Assembly: GCA_016719945.1 (NCBI GenBank)
Contig: JADJYE010000006.1
Location: 395,001-459,000 of the forward strand
Source of the DNA: Polyangiaceae bacterium
GTDB lineage: Bacteria; Myxococcota_A; Polyangia; Polyangiales; Polyangiaceae
Direction of reading: 5' to 3'
Length of the DNA: 64,000 bases
Shown: positions 50,156-59,235 of the stretch, piece after piece
Numbering within the stretch: the first letter of the stretch is position 1
Layout of the letters: every line of letters begins with the position of its first letter
The notes under the pieces: generated by a model
The model's input: the letters and a program-made list of their open reading frames with translations, nothing else
What the model was told of the DNA's origin: nothing
Databases searched by the model: none
Program-made: the position numbers and the translations under genes

Positions 50156-51622
50156 ATGCGACTCCCCAACACTTTGCGCGGTGTCCTGGGCGCCACGCTG
50201 ATCGGATGGATCACGCTCCACGCGAGCGAAGCTCGAGCGCAAGACGAGAAGGCCCGCGCGGCCTTGCTCGCTCGCGAGGCGGAGGACTTACTCGGCCAGG
50301 GTAAGGTCCCCGAGGCCTGCGAGAAGCTCCACGACAGCCAGATCCTCGATCCGCGCGGCTCGACCATCCTCGACTTGGCCCTGTGCCGAGAGAAGGAGGG
50401 TCGCATCGGCACGGCGTACGTGCTGTTCGATCGCGCCGAGAAGATCGCCCTCGACGAGAAGCGAAGCGACCGCGCGACCACCGCGAAAGCCCACAAGAAC
50501 GCGCTCTACCTCAAGCTCGCGCGCGTCACGGTCAATGTCCCCAAGGAGGTCGTGGTGCCGGGCATCGAGGTGCGCGTCGGCATCGCGGACGATCCGAGGG
50601 GGCTCAACCTCGTGCCCGATTCCGAGTGGGGCAAGGGCTTCCCCGCCGACCCTGGCCAGGTGAAGGTGATGGTCACGGCGCCGAACAAGGCGACGTGGGA
50701 GCAGACGTTCGACCTCAAGGCTGGCGGTCGCAACACGGTGACGGTGCCGGCGCTCAAGGACGGCAGCGGGCCGCCGCCGCCGCCGCCGATCGCGACGGAC
50801 CCTCCGCCTGCCGGCCCTCAGCAGCCGCCCGGCTCCCAGCCGCCGGGACAGCCGCCGCCCTCCGGGCCTCAGCCGCCGGCCACGCCGAGCACGCCCGCGA
50901 AGCACGAGGCGGGCCGCGTCGTCATCGACGCCGCGGTGCTCGCCGGCGGCATCGGGTCCTTCCTGTACCAAGCGCCGCTGTCGGACATCAACGGCACTCA
51001 ATACATCTACAGGGGCGTCGAGCAGAGCGAGTTCCTGGCGTCGTGCGGCAACACGGCCGCAGTGCCGGGCGCTGGCGAGTGCGACGCGACGTTCGACATC
51101 CAGTTCGGCGGTGCGTTCGGAGCGCAGCTCTTCCTCGGCTACGCGATCACCGACAGCATCCAGTTCGGCGGTCGCTTCCTGGGTGGCGCGACGTTCCCTC
51201 TCGGCTTCTGGGTCTTCGGCGGGCCGAGCATCTCGATCAAGGCCAGCGACATATTGTGGGGTGGCTTCAGCGTCGTCGTCGGGACCCACCAGATCGAGTC
51301 CACGGTCACGGGTGGAAAGGGCTCGATCCCCGAGTCGAACCGCGTCGACAACGACGACGAGAGCCAGATCGATATCCCCGTCGAAGACCTCGCAGGGCGC
51401 TCCGGCGAGGTCCCCTTCTCGGACGGTGGCGGCGTGGCGCCTGCGTTTGCGGGCTTCGAGATCGGTGTGACCGGCGAGATCTCGATCGTGCTCGTCGACA
51501 ACCCGCAGCACGGCGGCGACTCCGGCGCGCTGATGCTGAGCTTCTGGCCGACCATCGCCTGGGCGCCGCAGCACGGCGCCGTCGCGATCGTGCCCGCGGG
51601 CTTCGGGTACCGGTTCTACTAG
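50156..51622 (+). CDS. Exported TPR/PEGA-type protein with C-terminal barrel-like domain
   Basis: A 488-residue protein with a signal peptide (GVLGATLIGWITLHASEARA). Residues about 30-115 are TPR-like (LLAREAEDLLGQGKVPEACE, LDLALCREKEGRIGTAYVLF), about 120-215 a PEGA-like carbohydrate/surface domain, then a Pro/Gln-rich linker (about 220-270). The C-terminal ~210 residues alternate in beta-barrel style and end in FGYRFY, a typical outer-membrane protein C-terminal aromatic. This TPR-PEGA layout is common in myxobacteria. A related TPR/PEGA protein is encoded at 53507. Confidence 0.8.
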   Translation: MRLPNTLRGVLGATLIGWITLHASEARAQDEKARAALLAREAEDLLGQGKVPEACEKLHDSQILDPRGSTILDLALCREKEGRIGTAYVLFDRAEKIALDEKRSDRATTAKAHKNALYLKLARVTVNVPKEVVVPGIEVRVGIADDPRGLNLVPDSEWGKGFPADPGQVKVMVTAPNKATWEQTFDLKAGGRNTVTVPALKDGSGPPPPPPIATDPPPAGPQQPPGSQPPGQPPPSGPQPPATPSTPAKHEAGRVVIDAAVLAGGIGSFLYQAPLSDINGTQYIYRGVEQSEFLASCGNTAAVPGAGECDATFDIQFGGAFGAQLFLGYAITDSIQFGGRFLGGATFPLGFWVFGGPSISIKASDILWGGFSVVVGTHQIESTVTGGKGSIPESNRVDNDDESQIDIPVEDLAGRSGEVPFSDGGGVAPAFAGFEIGVTGEISIVLVDNPQHGGDSGALMLSFWPTIAWAPQHGAVAIVPAGFGYRFY

Positions 51623-51637
51623 GGGCGTCCCTAGCTC

Positions 51638-51699
51638 GGCTCGGGGTTCGCCCGGCCCTCGCTCACGCTCGCAAGTGAAGGCCGGGCGAACCCCGAGCC
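51638..51699. terminator. Perfect 20-bp inverted repeat after the TPR/PEGA gene
   Basis: The arms 51638-51657 and 51680-51699 are exact complements (left arm begins GGCTCGGGG, right arm ends CCCCGAGCC) around a 22-nt loop that can itself pair (TCAC/GTGA). It lies 16 bp after the stop of the TPR/PEGA gene, where a terminator is expected. A stem this long without a T tract may also act as an RNA-stability element or be a dispersed extragenic palindrome. Confidence 0.65.
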
Positions 51700-51737
51700 T
51701 CACCCCGACCTATGTTCCAGCCCCCTTTGACTTGCTG

Positions 51738-51756
51738 GTCCGACCTCCGGTCGGAC
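51738..51756. terminator. Second short hairpin, 8-bp stem
   Basis: GTCCGACC and GGTCGGAC pair across a 3-nt loop, 39 bp beyond the long hairpin and 62 bp before the vWA gene. It may be a back-up terminator or a regulatory dyad for the downstream gene. A GGAGGAG box for that gene follows at about 51798-51804. Confidence 0.45.
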
Positions 51757-51817
51757 TAGCGTCATCCCCGCCGGGGGGCGCGGGGCGAGCGCGAACAGGA
51801 GGAGAGTGCGCTAGGCT

Positions 51818-52912
51818 GTGAGCGTGGCGCGCTTTGCTTCTTTGGGGCCGTGTGTCGTGGCTGCGCTGCTCGGCGCGGCCTGCTCGCCGGGTTCGGAGGA
51901 TGACCCTCCGCAGGGGGGCAGCCCGGGGCAAGGCGGAGGCTTCGTCACGGATGGCGGCGGCGGTGCCGGAGGCGGCGGCGGCGCAGGCGGAGACCCTTGC
52001 GACGGCGTCACACGCCAGGCCGACCGCAAGCCGCTCAACCTGTACATCATGATGGACGCGTCGAGCTCGATGGCCGGCTCGAAGTGGCAGGCTGCCTCGG
52101 ACGGTCTGGCCGCGTTCGTCAGCGATCCGGCGATCGAGCAGGTCGACGCTGCCCTCTCGTTCTTTCCTCGGCCCGCGGGGGGGCCGCCGGTGTGCGATCA
52201 GAACGCATACAAGGACCCGATCGTCGACTACGGCCCGCTCCCTGCCAACGGCGCCGCCATCCTCGAGGCCATCGCCGCGCGCGCGCCCGACGGGTTCAGC
52301 TCGCCGGTGTACCCGGCGCTCGGCGGCGCGATCCTTCGGGGCATCGACGAGGCGAACGCGCAGCCAGGGGAGGTGAGCGCGGTGTTGCTGGTCACCGACG
52401 GCAAGCCGGAGGGGCCTGCGGACACGTGCGCGGGCGTCGACCCCGAGGACCCCGCCGAGGTCGCCGCGCTCGCCGCAGCGGGGGCGATGTTCGACCCTCC
52501 CGTGAAGACCTTCGTCATCGGCTTGCCCGGGGTCGACGTGACCGTCGCCAACCTGCTCGCCGAGGCCGGCGGGACAGAGGCGGCCATCATCGTCGGCACC
52601 ACCGACACCGCCGCGAACTTCACGGAGGCCCTGAAGAAGGCGCAGGGCGCGCTCCTCAGCTGCCTCTACGAGATCCCGGAGGAGGTGCAGCAGGGCCAGG
52701 TCGGCCTCAGCAGCGTGAACGTCTCGATCGCGCCGGGCGGCGGTGACTACCAGATCGTCCCGCGGAACGACGCGTGCGACGGCCCCGGCTGGAGGTTCGA
52801 CGACCCCAACATGCCCACCTCGATCTCGCTGTGCCCCGAGACGTGCGCGTCGATCGCCAACGACGACGAGGCCGCCATCAACATCGTGCTGGGGTGCCCG
52901 ACGGTGACGTGA
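51818..52912 (+). CDS. von Willebrand factor A-domain lipoprotein
   Basis: A 364-residue lipoprotein (lipobox LLGAAC, Cys22) with a Gly-rich linker to about residue 58. The vWA domain (about 72-265) starts LNLYIMMDASSSMAGSKWQA with an intact DxSxS metal-ion-dependent adhesion site and contains VSAVLLVTDGKPEG. The C-terminal ~90 residues carry further Cys residues (SCLYEIPEE, NDACDGPGW, LCPETCASI, LGCPTVT). It is probably a surface adhesion or binding protein. GTG 51818 is taken as start; GTG 51824 is possible. Its 3' end overlaps the hemerythrin gene tail-to-tail by 35 nt. Confidence 0.85.
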   Translation: MSVARFASLGPCVVAALLGAACSPGSEDDPPQGGSPGQGGGFVTDGGGGAGGGGGAGGDPCDGVTRQADRKPLNLYIMMDASSSMAGSKWQAASDGLAAFVSDPAIEQVDAALSFFPRPAGGPPVCDQNAYKDPIVDYGPLPANGAAILEAIAARAPDGFSSPVYPALGGAILRGIDEANAQPGEVSAVLLVTDGKPEGPADTCAGVDPEDPAEVAALAAAGAMFDPPVKTFVIGLPGVDVTVANLLAEAGGTEAAIIVGTTDTAANFTEALKKAQGALLSCLYEIPEEVQQGQVGLSSVNVSIAPGGGDYQIVPRNDACDGPGWRFDDPNMPTSISLCPETCASIANDDEAAINIVLGCPTVT

Positions 52913-53363
52913 GATCGGCGTCGGCCGCCTTCGCCGTCGCGTCGGCCAGCGGGTACAGCTCGTCGTTCTCGCGCTTCATGCGGACCCGGAGCCGCGCGAA
53001 CAGCATCATGGTGTCTCGGCAGAAAGTCTCCGCGTCGGCGCGGATCGCGGCGGCGTCTGCCCACCGCTTCTGGTGCGCGAAGAACGCCTCGTACAGGTCG
53101 CCGACCTCGTCCAGCAGCTCGCGCGCCTTCGCGACGACCGAGGGGTCGCCGCTCGCGAGGAGGCTCGGGTAGAGGGCGTCTTGCTCCATCGCCGCGTGGA
53201 CGCGCAGCCGCCCGGCGAAGACCGCGAGCGCGCGTCGAGCCGGGGTGGGATCGATCTCCAGCGTTCGGGTGTCGAGCGCACGCAGGACGTCCTTCGCCAG
53301 CTGGCTGAGCTCGCTGTGCTGCCGCGCGAAGCGCGCCCTCGCGCCGTCGGAACGATCGGCCAT
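52878..53363 (-). CDS. Hemerythrin-like HHE domain protein
   Basis: A 161-residue helical-bundle protein. The spaced metal-ligand segments are visible: ARQHSELSQLAKDVLRAL, LRVHAAMEQDALYPSLLA, YEAFFAHQKRWADAA and VRMKRENDELYPLADA, giving the HxxxE patterns of HHE cation-binding proteins (non-haem di-iron). A role in oxygen, nitric oxide or iron handling is likely. It is divergent from the TPR/PEGA gene at 53507 across 143 bp. Confidence 0.85.
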   Translation of the reverse strand: MADRSDGARARFARQHSELSQLAKDVLRALDTRTLEIDPTPARRALAVFAGRLRVHAAMEQDALYPSLLASGDPSVVAKARELLDEVGDLYEAFFAHQKRWADAAAIRADAETFCRDTMMLFARLRVRMKRENDELYPLADATAKAADADLTSPSGTPARC

Positions 53364-53506
53364 CGGACCACCTCCGGGGGACGCTACGCGTGGTCGTGTC
53401 CCCCAGTTGCAAGCGCGCCACGCGCGGGGGCCGCGGCCTTCGTTACGACGGTGCGCCGCGGAGGTTTCGCTCCTCGAGCGACGCGATATGCTGGCGGCCC
53501 GCCCCG

Positions 53507-54532
53507 GTGCACCGAGCCATCTTCCCCACGTCTGCGCGCGCCCTCCTCTCGGTGTGCCTCTGGCTTGCCCCGTCGATCGCTGGGGCTCAATCGGCGCCGC
53601 TCGATCCCGCCGCCCAAGCCCAGGCGGAGGCGTTGTTCTCGGAGGGGACCACGCTGCTCGAGGCGGGGGACTTTGCGGCCGCCTGCTCGAAGCTCTCGGC
53701 CGCGGTCGAGCTCACGCGCGGCGAGGCGCTCGGCGGGAAGGTGATGCTCGCCCGTTGCTTCGAGCGCTCCGGAAAGCTCGCGAGCGCGTGGGGCCTGTAC
53801 ACCGAGGTCGCCGCGAAGGCCGCGAAGGCTGGGCAGTCCGCGAGGGCGAGCGAGGCAGCAGCCGCGGCCGAGTCCCTGTCGCCTCGACTGCACCGCGTCG
53901 CGCTCGTCGTCGCGGCAGCCCCCTCCGCGACTCCGTCGCTCACCATCGTCCTCGCGGGACGCACGCTCGCGCCAGGGGCTTGGTCCACGCCGCTGCCGGT
54001 CGACGCGGGACCCCTCGAGATCGTCGTCTCCGCCGAAGGAAAGACCTCGCTCCACAGGCGGGTCGAGGTGCCCGCCGAGCCCGGCACGACGCGCGTGGAG
54101 GTGCCCGCGCTCGAGGACGCGCCCGCGGCCCCGCCGAAGGAGAGCGCGTCGAGGCCCGCGCCGGAGCCCGAGGGGAGCTTCTGGTCGGGGCAGCGGGCCA
54201 CAGGCCTCGTCATCGGCCTGACCGGCCTCGTCGGCGTTGGGGTGGGAGGTGCGCTCGGCTTCGTGGCCATCGGGGCCTACGACGATGGGCTCGTGGAGGG
54301 CGGGTGCACCGGGAGCCCGCCGGTCTGCGATGACATCCAGCCGGTCAACGACGCCCGCGCGCTGGGGGATGCCTCCACCATCGTGCTCTTCAGCGGGGTC
54401 GGCCTCGCCGCCGTCGGCGCGGTCCTGATGCTGACCGCGCCCAACGCGAACGTCGTCGGCGCGAGCGCGGCGCCCAGCGTGTCGATCGGTCCGGACCACG
54501 CCTTCGTGTCGGTCTCGGTCGCCTACGACTGA
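53507..54532 (+). CDS. Exported TPR/PEGA-like membrane-anchored protein
   Basis: A 341-residue protein from a GTG start giving the signal HRAIFPTSARALLSVCLWLA ending AGAQ. Residues about 28-120 are TPR-like (AQAEALFSEGTTLLEAGDFA, VMLARCFERSGKLASAWGLY), about 130-215 PEGA-like, then a Pro-rich linker. The C-terminal part holds two hydrophobic segments (TGLVIGLTGLVGVGVGGALG and TIVLFSGVGLAAVGAVLML). It is similar in plan to the protein encoded at 50156. An upstream in-frame extension is rejected for lack of coding character. Confidence 0.8.
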   Translation: MHRAIFPTSARALLSVCLWLAPSIAGAQSAPLDPAAQAQAEALFSEGTTLLEAGDFAAACSKLSAAVELTRGEALGGKVMLARCFERSGKLASAWGLYTEVAAKAAKAGQSARASEAAAAAESLSPRLHRVALVVAAAPSATPSLTIVLAGRTLAPGAWSTPLPVDAGPLEIVVSAEGKTSLHRRVEVPAEPGTTRVEVPALEDAPAAPPKESASRPAPEPEGSFWSGQRATGLVIGLTGLVGVGVGGALGFVAIGAYDDGLVEGGCTGSPPVCDDIQPVNDARALGDASTIVLFSGVGLAAVGAVLMLTAPNANVVGASAAPSVSIGPDHAFVSVSVAYD

Positions 54533-54539
54533 GCGGTGC

Positions 54540-56072
54540 TCACCAGAGCGTGTCCTTGCCGCCGCTCGCAGACGCGCGCGGTGGCGGTGGAGGAGCCGCC
54601 GCCGCGGTGGCGGTCGTGGGGCGGCTCGAAGCCCGCTTCGGGACCGTCCCCGCTGCAGACGTCGCGCTCACGGCGCTCGAGGCGAGCGCGGCGCCCGAAC
54701 CGGCGGGCTCGAGCGCCGCGGTGGCCGTCGCGTCGGCCGTGGGAGAGACTGTCGTCGTCACCGTCGCCATCGGGGTCGCTTCGCCCGAGCTGACGGGGGA
54801 CGCGGTGACGCCCGCGCTCGGTTGCGGAGAGCTCCCACCCACCTTCCAGACCGTGACCGCCGCGATGCCCACGACGGCAGCCGCCAGCAGGCCACCGAGC
54901 GCGCGCTTGCTGAGCCCGCTCTCGGGCGCCGGTCGCGCGTCGGCCGCCACGGCACCCGTGTTGGGCTCGGCCCTCGGCAACGCCTCCTCCGGCGTGCGGC
55001 GCGGGGTTCTTCCGATCGAAGCCTGGCTGGTGGTCGAGGTCGCCGTCGCCTGCTCGGTGTGCTCTCGAGGTGGCGGAGGAGGACCTGGCTCGGTGCGCTC
55101 GGGGGGCTGCGACGGATGCTGAACGGTCGGGGCTCGCACGAAGGCCGCGCGCGCGCCCTCGAGCGACTGTTCGAGCGCCAGCAACAGCTCACGCGCGTTC
55201 TTGTGGCGCAACGAAGGCTTCAGCGACATCGCGCGGGCGAGCACCTCTTCCCACGGACCCACGTCGACGCCGTGGGCTCCCGGGGTCGGGCGCTTCGGGT
55301 CGATCACGGAGAGCGCGATGTCGCCGTCGCCATAGGGGAGGGCGTCGACGAGGAGCTCGGTGAGGATGAGCGCGAGCGCGTGGACGTCGGTCCACGGGCC
55401 GGTCTTGGAGCCGGCGAGCTGCTCGGGGGCCGCGTAGGGGAGGCTGAACGCGCGGTGCGCCGAGCGCGTCATCGTCGAGTAGGTGATGTGGCCGTCCACC
55501 GCGGGCGCCTCCTTCGCGATGCCGAAATCGATCACGCGCGGGGAGGTCGCGCCTTCTTGCGTCGGCACGAGCATCACGTTGGCGGGCTTGATGTCGCGGT
55601 GGATGAACCCGCGCTCGTGCGCGTGGGCGATCGCGTCGATGATGGGGCGCGCGACCTTCCAGGCCTCATCGACGGACCGCCCGCCCTTGCCGCGGCGAAC
55701 GCGCAGGTCCTTCTTCAGCGTCTCCGAGCCGCACCACTCCATGACCAGGTAAGCAGCGGGCGTCTCTTCGTTTTCCAGCTGCAGCGTGCCGACGTCGAGC
55801 GCGGACACGATGTGGGGATGCTTGAGGCGCGGCAATAGCTGCGCCTCCGCGAGGAACTGGCTGAGCAGCTCGCCTCGCTCGCGTGGGTCGGAGTCCTCCG
55901 GGTAGCGGAGGATCTTGATGGCGACGGGGGTGCCGAGCGCCAGGTGAAAGCCTTGATAGACGACGCCGAATCCGCCCTCTCCGACCTTGCGATCGATGCG
56001 GAAGCGCCCATCGAGCAGCTTGCCACCGAGCGTCCCGGTCGCGCCGGCCGAGGGGGGGACGACGTCGCTCAC
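54540..56072 (-). CDS. Membrane Ser/Thr protein kinase
   Basis: A 510-residue Hanks-type kinase from a GTG start. The catalytic domain spans about residues 22-315: glycine loop VGEGGFGVVYQG, Lys53 in AIKIL, catalytic HRDIKPANVM (Asp160), IDFGIAKE (Asp182) and APEQLAGS. A Pro/Thr/Ala-rich linker leads to one membrane segment (about 397-417, LLAAAVVGIAAVTVWKV) and a low-complexity outer tail (Thr, Ala, Pro, Ser). The start directly follows the stop of the FHA-sigma54 regulator gene (TGA|GTG). An FHA protein encoded in the same operon is a natural partner or substrate. Confidence 0.93.
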   Translation of the reverse strand: MSDVVPPSAGATGTLGGKLLDGRFRIDRKVGEGGFGVVYQGFHLALGTPVAIKILRYPEDSDPRERGELLSQFLAEAQLLPRLKHPHIVSALDVGTLQLENEETPAAYLVMEWCGSETLKKDLRVRRGKGGRSVDEAWKVARPIIDAIAHAHERGFIHRDIKPANVMLVPTQEGATSPRVIDFGIAKEAPAVDGHITYSTMTRSAHRAFSLPYAAPEQLAGSKTGPWTDVHALALILTELLVDALPYGDGDIALSVIDPKRPTPGAHGVDVGPWEEVLARAMSLKPSLRHKNARELLLALEQSLEGARAAFVRAPTVQHPSQPPERTEPGPPPPPREHTEQATATSTTSQASIGRTPRRTPEEALPRAEPNTGAVAADARPAPESGLSKRALGGLLAAAVVGIAAVTVWKVGGSSPQPSAGVTASPVSSGEATPMATVTTTVSPTADATATAALEPAGSGAALASSAVSATSAAGTVPKRASSRPTTATAAAAPPPPPRASASGGKDTLW

Positions 56073-57497
56073 TCAGCCCTCCTTGGCCCTCAGCCCGAAG
56101 CGAGCCATCATCCGCTGCAGGTGCCGCCGGTCGATGCCCGCCTCGCGCGCGGCCTTCGAGACGTTGCCGCCGCTCCTGGCGAGCGCGGCCTCGGTGAAGG
56201 CCCGCTCGAAGCGCTCGTTCAACGCGTCCTTCGCCTCGTGGTAGGGCAGCTCGAGCAGCGCCCCGAACGGATCGGCGGCTGCCTGGGCCGCATCGGGCGA
56301 GGCGGTGCTCGCTGGCGCGAGCGGCGCCGTCTCGCCAGGGGGCGCCGTGGTCCCGAGCACGGCCCACCGCTCCACGATGTTCCGCAGCTCGCGCACGTTG
56401 CCGGGGAAGTCGTAGCGCATCAGCATCGACATCGCGGTCTGATCCAGGCGGGCCGGGGGCGGCAGGCCGCTCGCCTTCTTTCGTCGCGCCAGCTCCTCCC
56501 ACACCCCGTCGCACAGCAGCCGGAGGTCCTCGAGGCGGGTCCGCAGCGGGGGGATCTTCACGGTCACCACGGCGAGCCGGTAGTAGAGGTCCTGGCGGAA
56601 CCTCCCTGCCTTGACCTCCTTCGCGAGGTTCTTGTTCGTCGCGGCGACGACGCGCACGTCGACGGAGAAGCTCTTGTCACTGCCGACCGGCTTCACCTCG
56701 TGGCGCTCGAGCGCTCGCAGCAACTTCGCTTGCATGTCGAGCGGCAGCTCCCCGACCTCGTCGAGGAACAGCGTCCCCTTGTCGGCAGCGAGGAACGCGC
56801 CTTTGCGCTCGCGCACCGCGCCCGTGAACGCCCCCTTCTCGTGGCCCATCAGCTCGCTCTCGAGCAGCTCGCGGGGGATCGCTCCGCAGTTGACCGCGAC
56901 GAGCTCGCCGGCGCGCGCGCTCGCCTCGTGCAGGCCTTCCGCGGCGAGCTCCTTGCCCGTGCCGGTCTCCCCCTCGATGAGCACCGTGAGGTCGCTGGCC
57001 GCCACCCGCTCGAGCAGCGCGAACGTCTCGCGCATCGCCGCGCTGGCGCCGAGCATCCGTCCGAAGCTGGCCCGCGGCGAGACCTCGTGCTCGACCGTCT
57101 CGACGAGCGGGATCAAGCGCAGGGCGGTCTTGCCGATCGAGACGAGCGTCTCGCTCGACACGACGACCTCGCGCACACGCACGTCTCCGACGAAGGTGCC
57201 GTTCGTGCTGCCGAGATCGGTCAACAAGAAGCCGTCGGGCAGGAGCCGTATGGCCACGTGCTCCCGAGACACCGCGCCGTCTGCGAGCGGAACGTCGGCG
57301 TCCGAGCCGGACCCGATGCGCACCTCGTCCTGCGCGAACGAGTGGACGCGGTTGTGCTCCTTTGGCTCGGGGCTGTCGACGACGACCACGCGGAGCTTGC
57401 GGATTCGCCGCAGGCTCGGGCCCGTCTCCGGGGTGATGACCTCGGTGACGGGGGAGGGTTTCGAGCCCGCCGGCGGGACCTGCGGGGAGAGGGCCAC
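56073..57497 (-). CDS. FHA-domain sigma-54-dependent transcription activator
   Basis: A 474-residue enhancer-binding protein from a GTG start. Residues about 45-130 are an FHA domain (EVRIGSGSDADVPLADGAVS, LTDLGSTNGTFVGDVRV). Residues about 148-380 are the AAA+ domain with Walker A IEGETGTGKE, the sigma-54 contact GHEKGAFTGAVRERKG, and Walker B GTLFLDEVGELPL. A Fis-type helix-turn-helix ends the protein (ALARSGGNVSKAAREAGIDR). Coupling to a Ser/Thr kinase gene suggests activation through phosphothreonine binding, a common myxobacterial arrangement. Confidence 0.95.
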   Translation of the reverse strand: MALSPQVPPAGSKPSPVTEVITPETGPSLRRIRKLRVVVVDSPEPKEHNRVHSFAQDEVRIGSGSDADVPLADGAVSREHVAIRLLPDGFLLTDLGSTNGTFVGDVRVREVVVSSETLVSIGKTALRLIPLVETVEHEVSPRASFGRMLGASAAMRETFALLERVAASDLTVLIEGETGTGKELAAEGLHEASARAGELVAVNCGAIPRELLESELMGHEKGAFTGAVRERKGAFLAADKGTLFLDEVGELPLDMQAKLLRALERHEVKPVGSDKSFSVDVRVVAATNKNLAKEVKAGRFRQDLYYRLAVVTVKIPPLRTRLEDLRLLCDGVWEELARRKKASGLPPPARLDQTAMSMLMRYDFPGNVRELRNIVERWAVLGTTAPPGETAPLAPASTASPDAAQAAADPFGALLELPYHEAKDALNERFERAFTEAALARSGGNVSKAAREAGIDRRHLQRMMARFGLRAKEG

Positions 57498-57518
57498 TGG
57501 CGGCTAGCGTACCAGAGT

Positions 57519-58523
57519 TCAGCCTGCGGATTTCAGCAGGGCGGAGACGATGTCGACGTCGCGCACGGCGTCCGCCTCCGCTCGATACGACAGGACGACG
57601 CGGTGGCGTAGGGCGGCGATCGCCATCGCGCGCACGTCCCCGACGTCCGCCGCGGCCTCTCCCCGCAGCGCCGCGTGGGCCTTTGCGGAGAGCACCAGGG
57701 CTTGGCTGCCGCGGGGCCCGGCGCCGAACCGGACGTAGTCTCGGACCTCCCGGGGGGCGCGGGGATCGTGGGGTCGAGACGCCCGCGCGAGGCGGACGGC
57801 CAGCGTGACCGCCTCGTCGGTGATCGGGATCCGAGGCACGAGATCGCCGATGGCGCGCACCTCGTCGAACTTCAGCACCGCCTCCACCGTGGGCTTGTCG
57901 CCGCTCGTGGTGCGCCGCGCGATCTCGAGCTCTTCGCGTTCGGACGGGTACTCGACGTGGATCTCGAGCAGGAAGCGATCGAGCTGCGCCTCGGGGAGCG
58001 GGTAGGTGCCCTCTTGCTCGATCGGGTTGCGCGTCGCGAAGACCTGGAACGGGTCGGGCAGCGCGTGCGTCTTCGTGCCGACGGTCACCCGCCGCTCCTG
58101 CATGGCCTCGAGCAGCGCCGCCTGCACCTTGGCGGGGGCCCGGTTGATCTCGTCGGCGAGGACCAGGTTGTGGAAGATCGGGCCCTTGGCGAACACCAGA
58201 GCGCGTCGGCCCTCTTCCTGGGCGAGCACGTCGGTGCCGGTGATGTCCGCCGGGAGGAGGTCCGGGGTGAACTGAACGCGACCGAAGGAGAGGTCGAGCG
58301 CCTTCGCCAGCGACGAGACGAGCAGGGTCTTCGCCAAGCCCGGGACGCCCACGAGCAGGGCGTGGCCCCGGGCGAACAGCGTGGCGAGCATCGCGTCGAC
58401 GACCTCGTCTTGGCCGACGACGGCCTTCGCGATCATCGCCTTCAAGGCGACGACGGCTTCGCGCGTCCGCGCGAGCAGCTCCGTGGCCGACCTCTTCCCT
58501 CGGGCCTCGTCTGCCTCGCTCAT
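57519..58523 (-). CDS. MoxR-family AAA+ ATPase
   Basis: A 334-residue ATPase with Walker A GVPGLAKT, Walker B LVLADEINRAP and sensor-like FATRNPIEQEGTYPLPEAQL, the signature of MoxR chaperone-like ATPases. These usually work with vWA proteins in metal insertion or complex maturation. A vWA protein is encoded 4.6 kb away but not in the same operon. The start at 58523 is preferred to one 13 codons upstream. It leads a three-gene operon (21 bp, then 0 bp) with the FHA-sigma54 activator and the Ser/Thr kinase. Confidence 0.92.
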   Translation of the reverse strand: MSEADEARGKRSATELLARTREAVVALKAMIAKAVVGQDEVVDAMLATLFARGHALLVGVPGLAKTLLVSSLAKALDLSFGRVQFTPDLLPADITGTDVLAQEEGRRALVFAKGPIFHNLVLADEINRAPAKVQAALLEAMQERRVTVGTKTHALPDPFQVFATRNPIEQEGTYPLPEAQLDRFLLEIHVEYPSEREELEIARRTTSGDKPTVEAVLKFDEVRAIGDLVPRIPITDEAVTLAVRLARASRPHDPRAPREVRDYVRFGAGPRGSQALVLSAKAHAALRGEAAADVGDVRAMAIAALRHRVVLSYRAEADAVRDVDIVSALLKSAG

Positions 58524-58597
58524 AGGGGCCTCGTAGCGCCCTGCCCGGCGCCGAGCAAGCACTGCAAGAGCGCGGCTGGCTGTGGTACGTCCCGGCC

Positions 58598-59215
58598 ATG
58601 AGCCGGACGATGCCCTCGCGCACCACGCAGCCCACGGCCGGCGGGCTCGCCGCCACGCTCGTCGCCTCGCTTTCGTTGTTGGCTTGCAGCGCCGATTCAG
58701 GGGGCGCCGCGAGCGCCTCCGCCACGTCGAGCGCGAAGCCCGCGACGACCGCGACGCAAGCGGCCACGCCCGCGCCCACCCCGACCGAGAGCGCCGGCCC
58801 GCCCCCGAAGCCGCTCGCCTCGAACGCAGTCGTCATCGAGTCGTTGAAGCTCGCCATCGAGCCACCCGCGAACGTGACCGGCTCTTCTCACGAGATGGGC
58901 AACGGCGTCTCGATCCTCGACTTCAAGGGCTTCGACGTATCGCTGACGGTGAGCCTCGCGCACGGCGACATGAAGCACACGAAGGCCAAGCGCGCCGCTG
59001 AAGAGGGCTTCGAGAAGTGGCTCGAGGAGACCGACGACACGGCCATCGCGCAGCTCAAGCTCGACAAGGCGACGGAGTACTACGGCTTCCAGATCACGAA
59101 GCTGGGCGACTCGCTGTACGAGTGCGGCACGTTGACGAAGCGCAAGCGCACGTCTTCCAGCGAGAAGGCCGTGCGCGCCGCGCTCGCGCTCTGCAAAGGA
59201 CTGCGCCGCAAGTAG
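58598..59215 (+). CDS. Hypothetical lipoprotein, 205 aa
   Basis: A lipoprotein with lipobox LSLLAC (Cys30), an Ala/Thr/Ser/Pro linker (about 31-78) and a compact domain (about 80-205) with VVIESLKLAIEPPANVTGSS and EEGFEKWLEETDDTAIAQLK. It ends in a basic stretch with two Cys (LYECGTLTKRK, LALCKGLRRK). No family is recognised. It is divergent from the MoxR gene and ends tail-to-tail with the next lipoprotein gene 20 bp away. Confidence 0.8.
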   Translation: MSRTMPSRTTQPTAGGLAATLVASLSLLACSADSGGAASASATSSAKPATTATQAATPAPTPTESAGPPPKPLASNAVVIESLKLAIEPPANVTGSSHEMGNGVSILDFKGFDVSLTVSLAHGDMKHTKAKRAAEEGFEKWLEETDDTAIAQLKLDKATEYYGFQITKLGDSLYECGTLTKRKRTSSSEKAVRAALALCKGLRRK

Positions 59216-59235
59216 CGAGCCTCGGGCGCTCGGCG

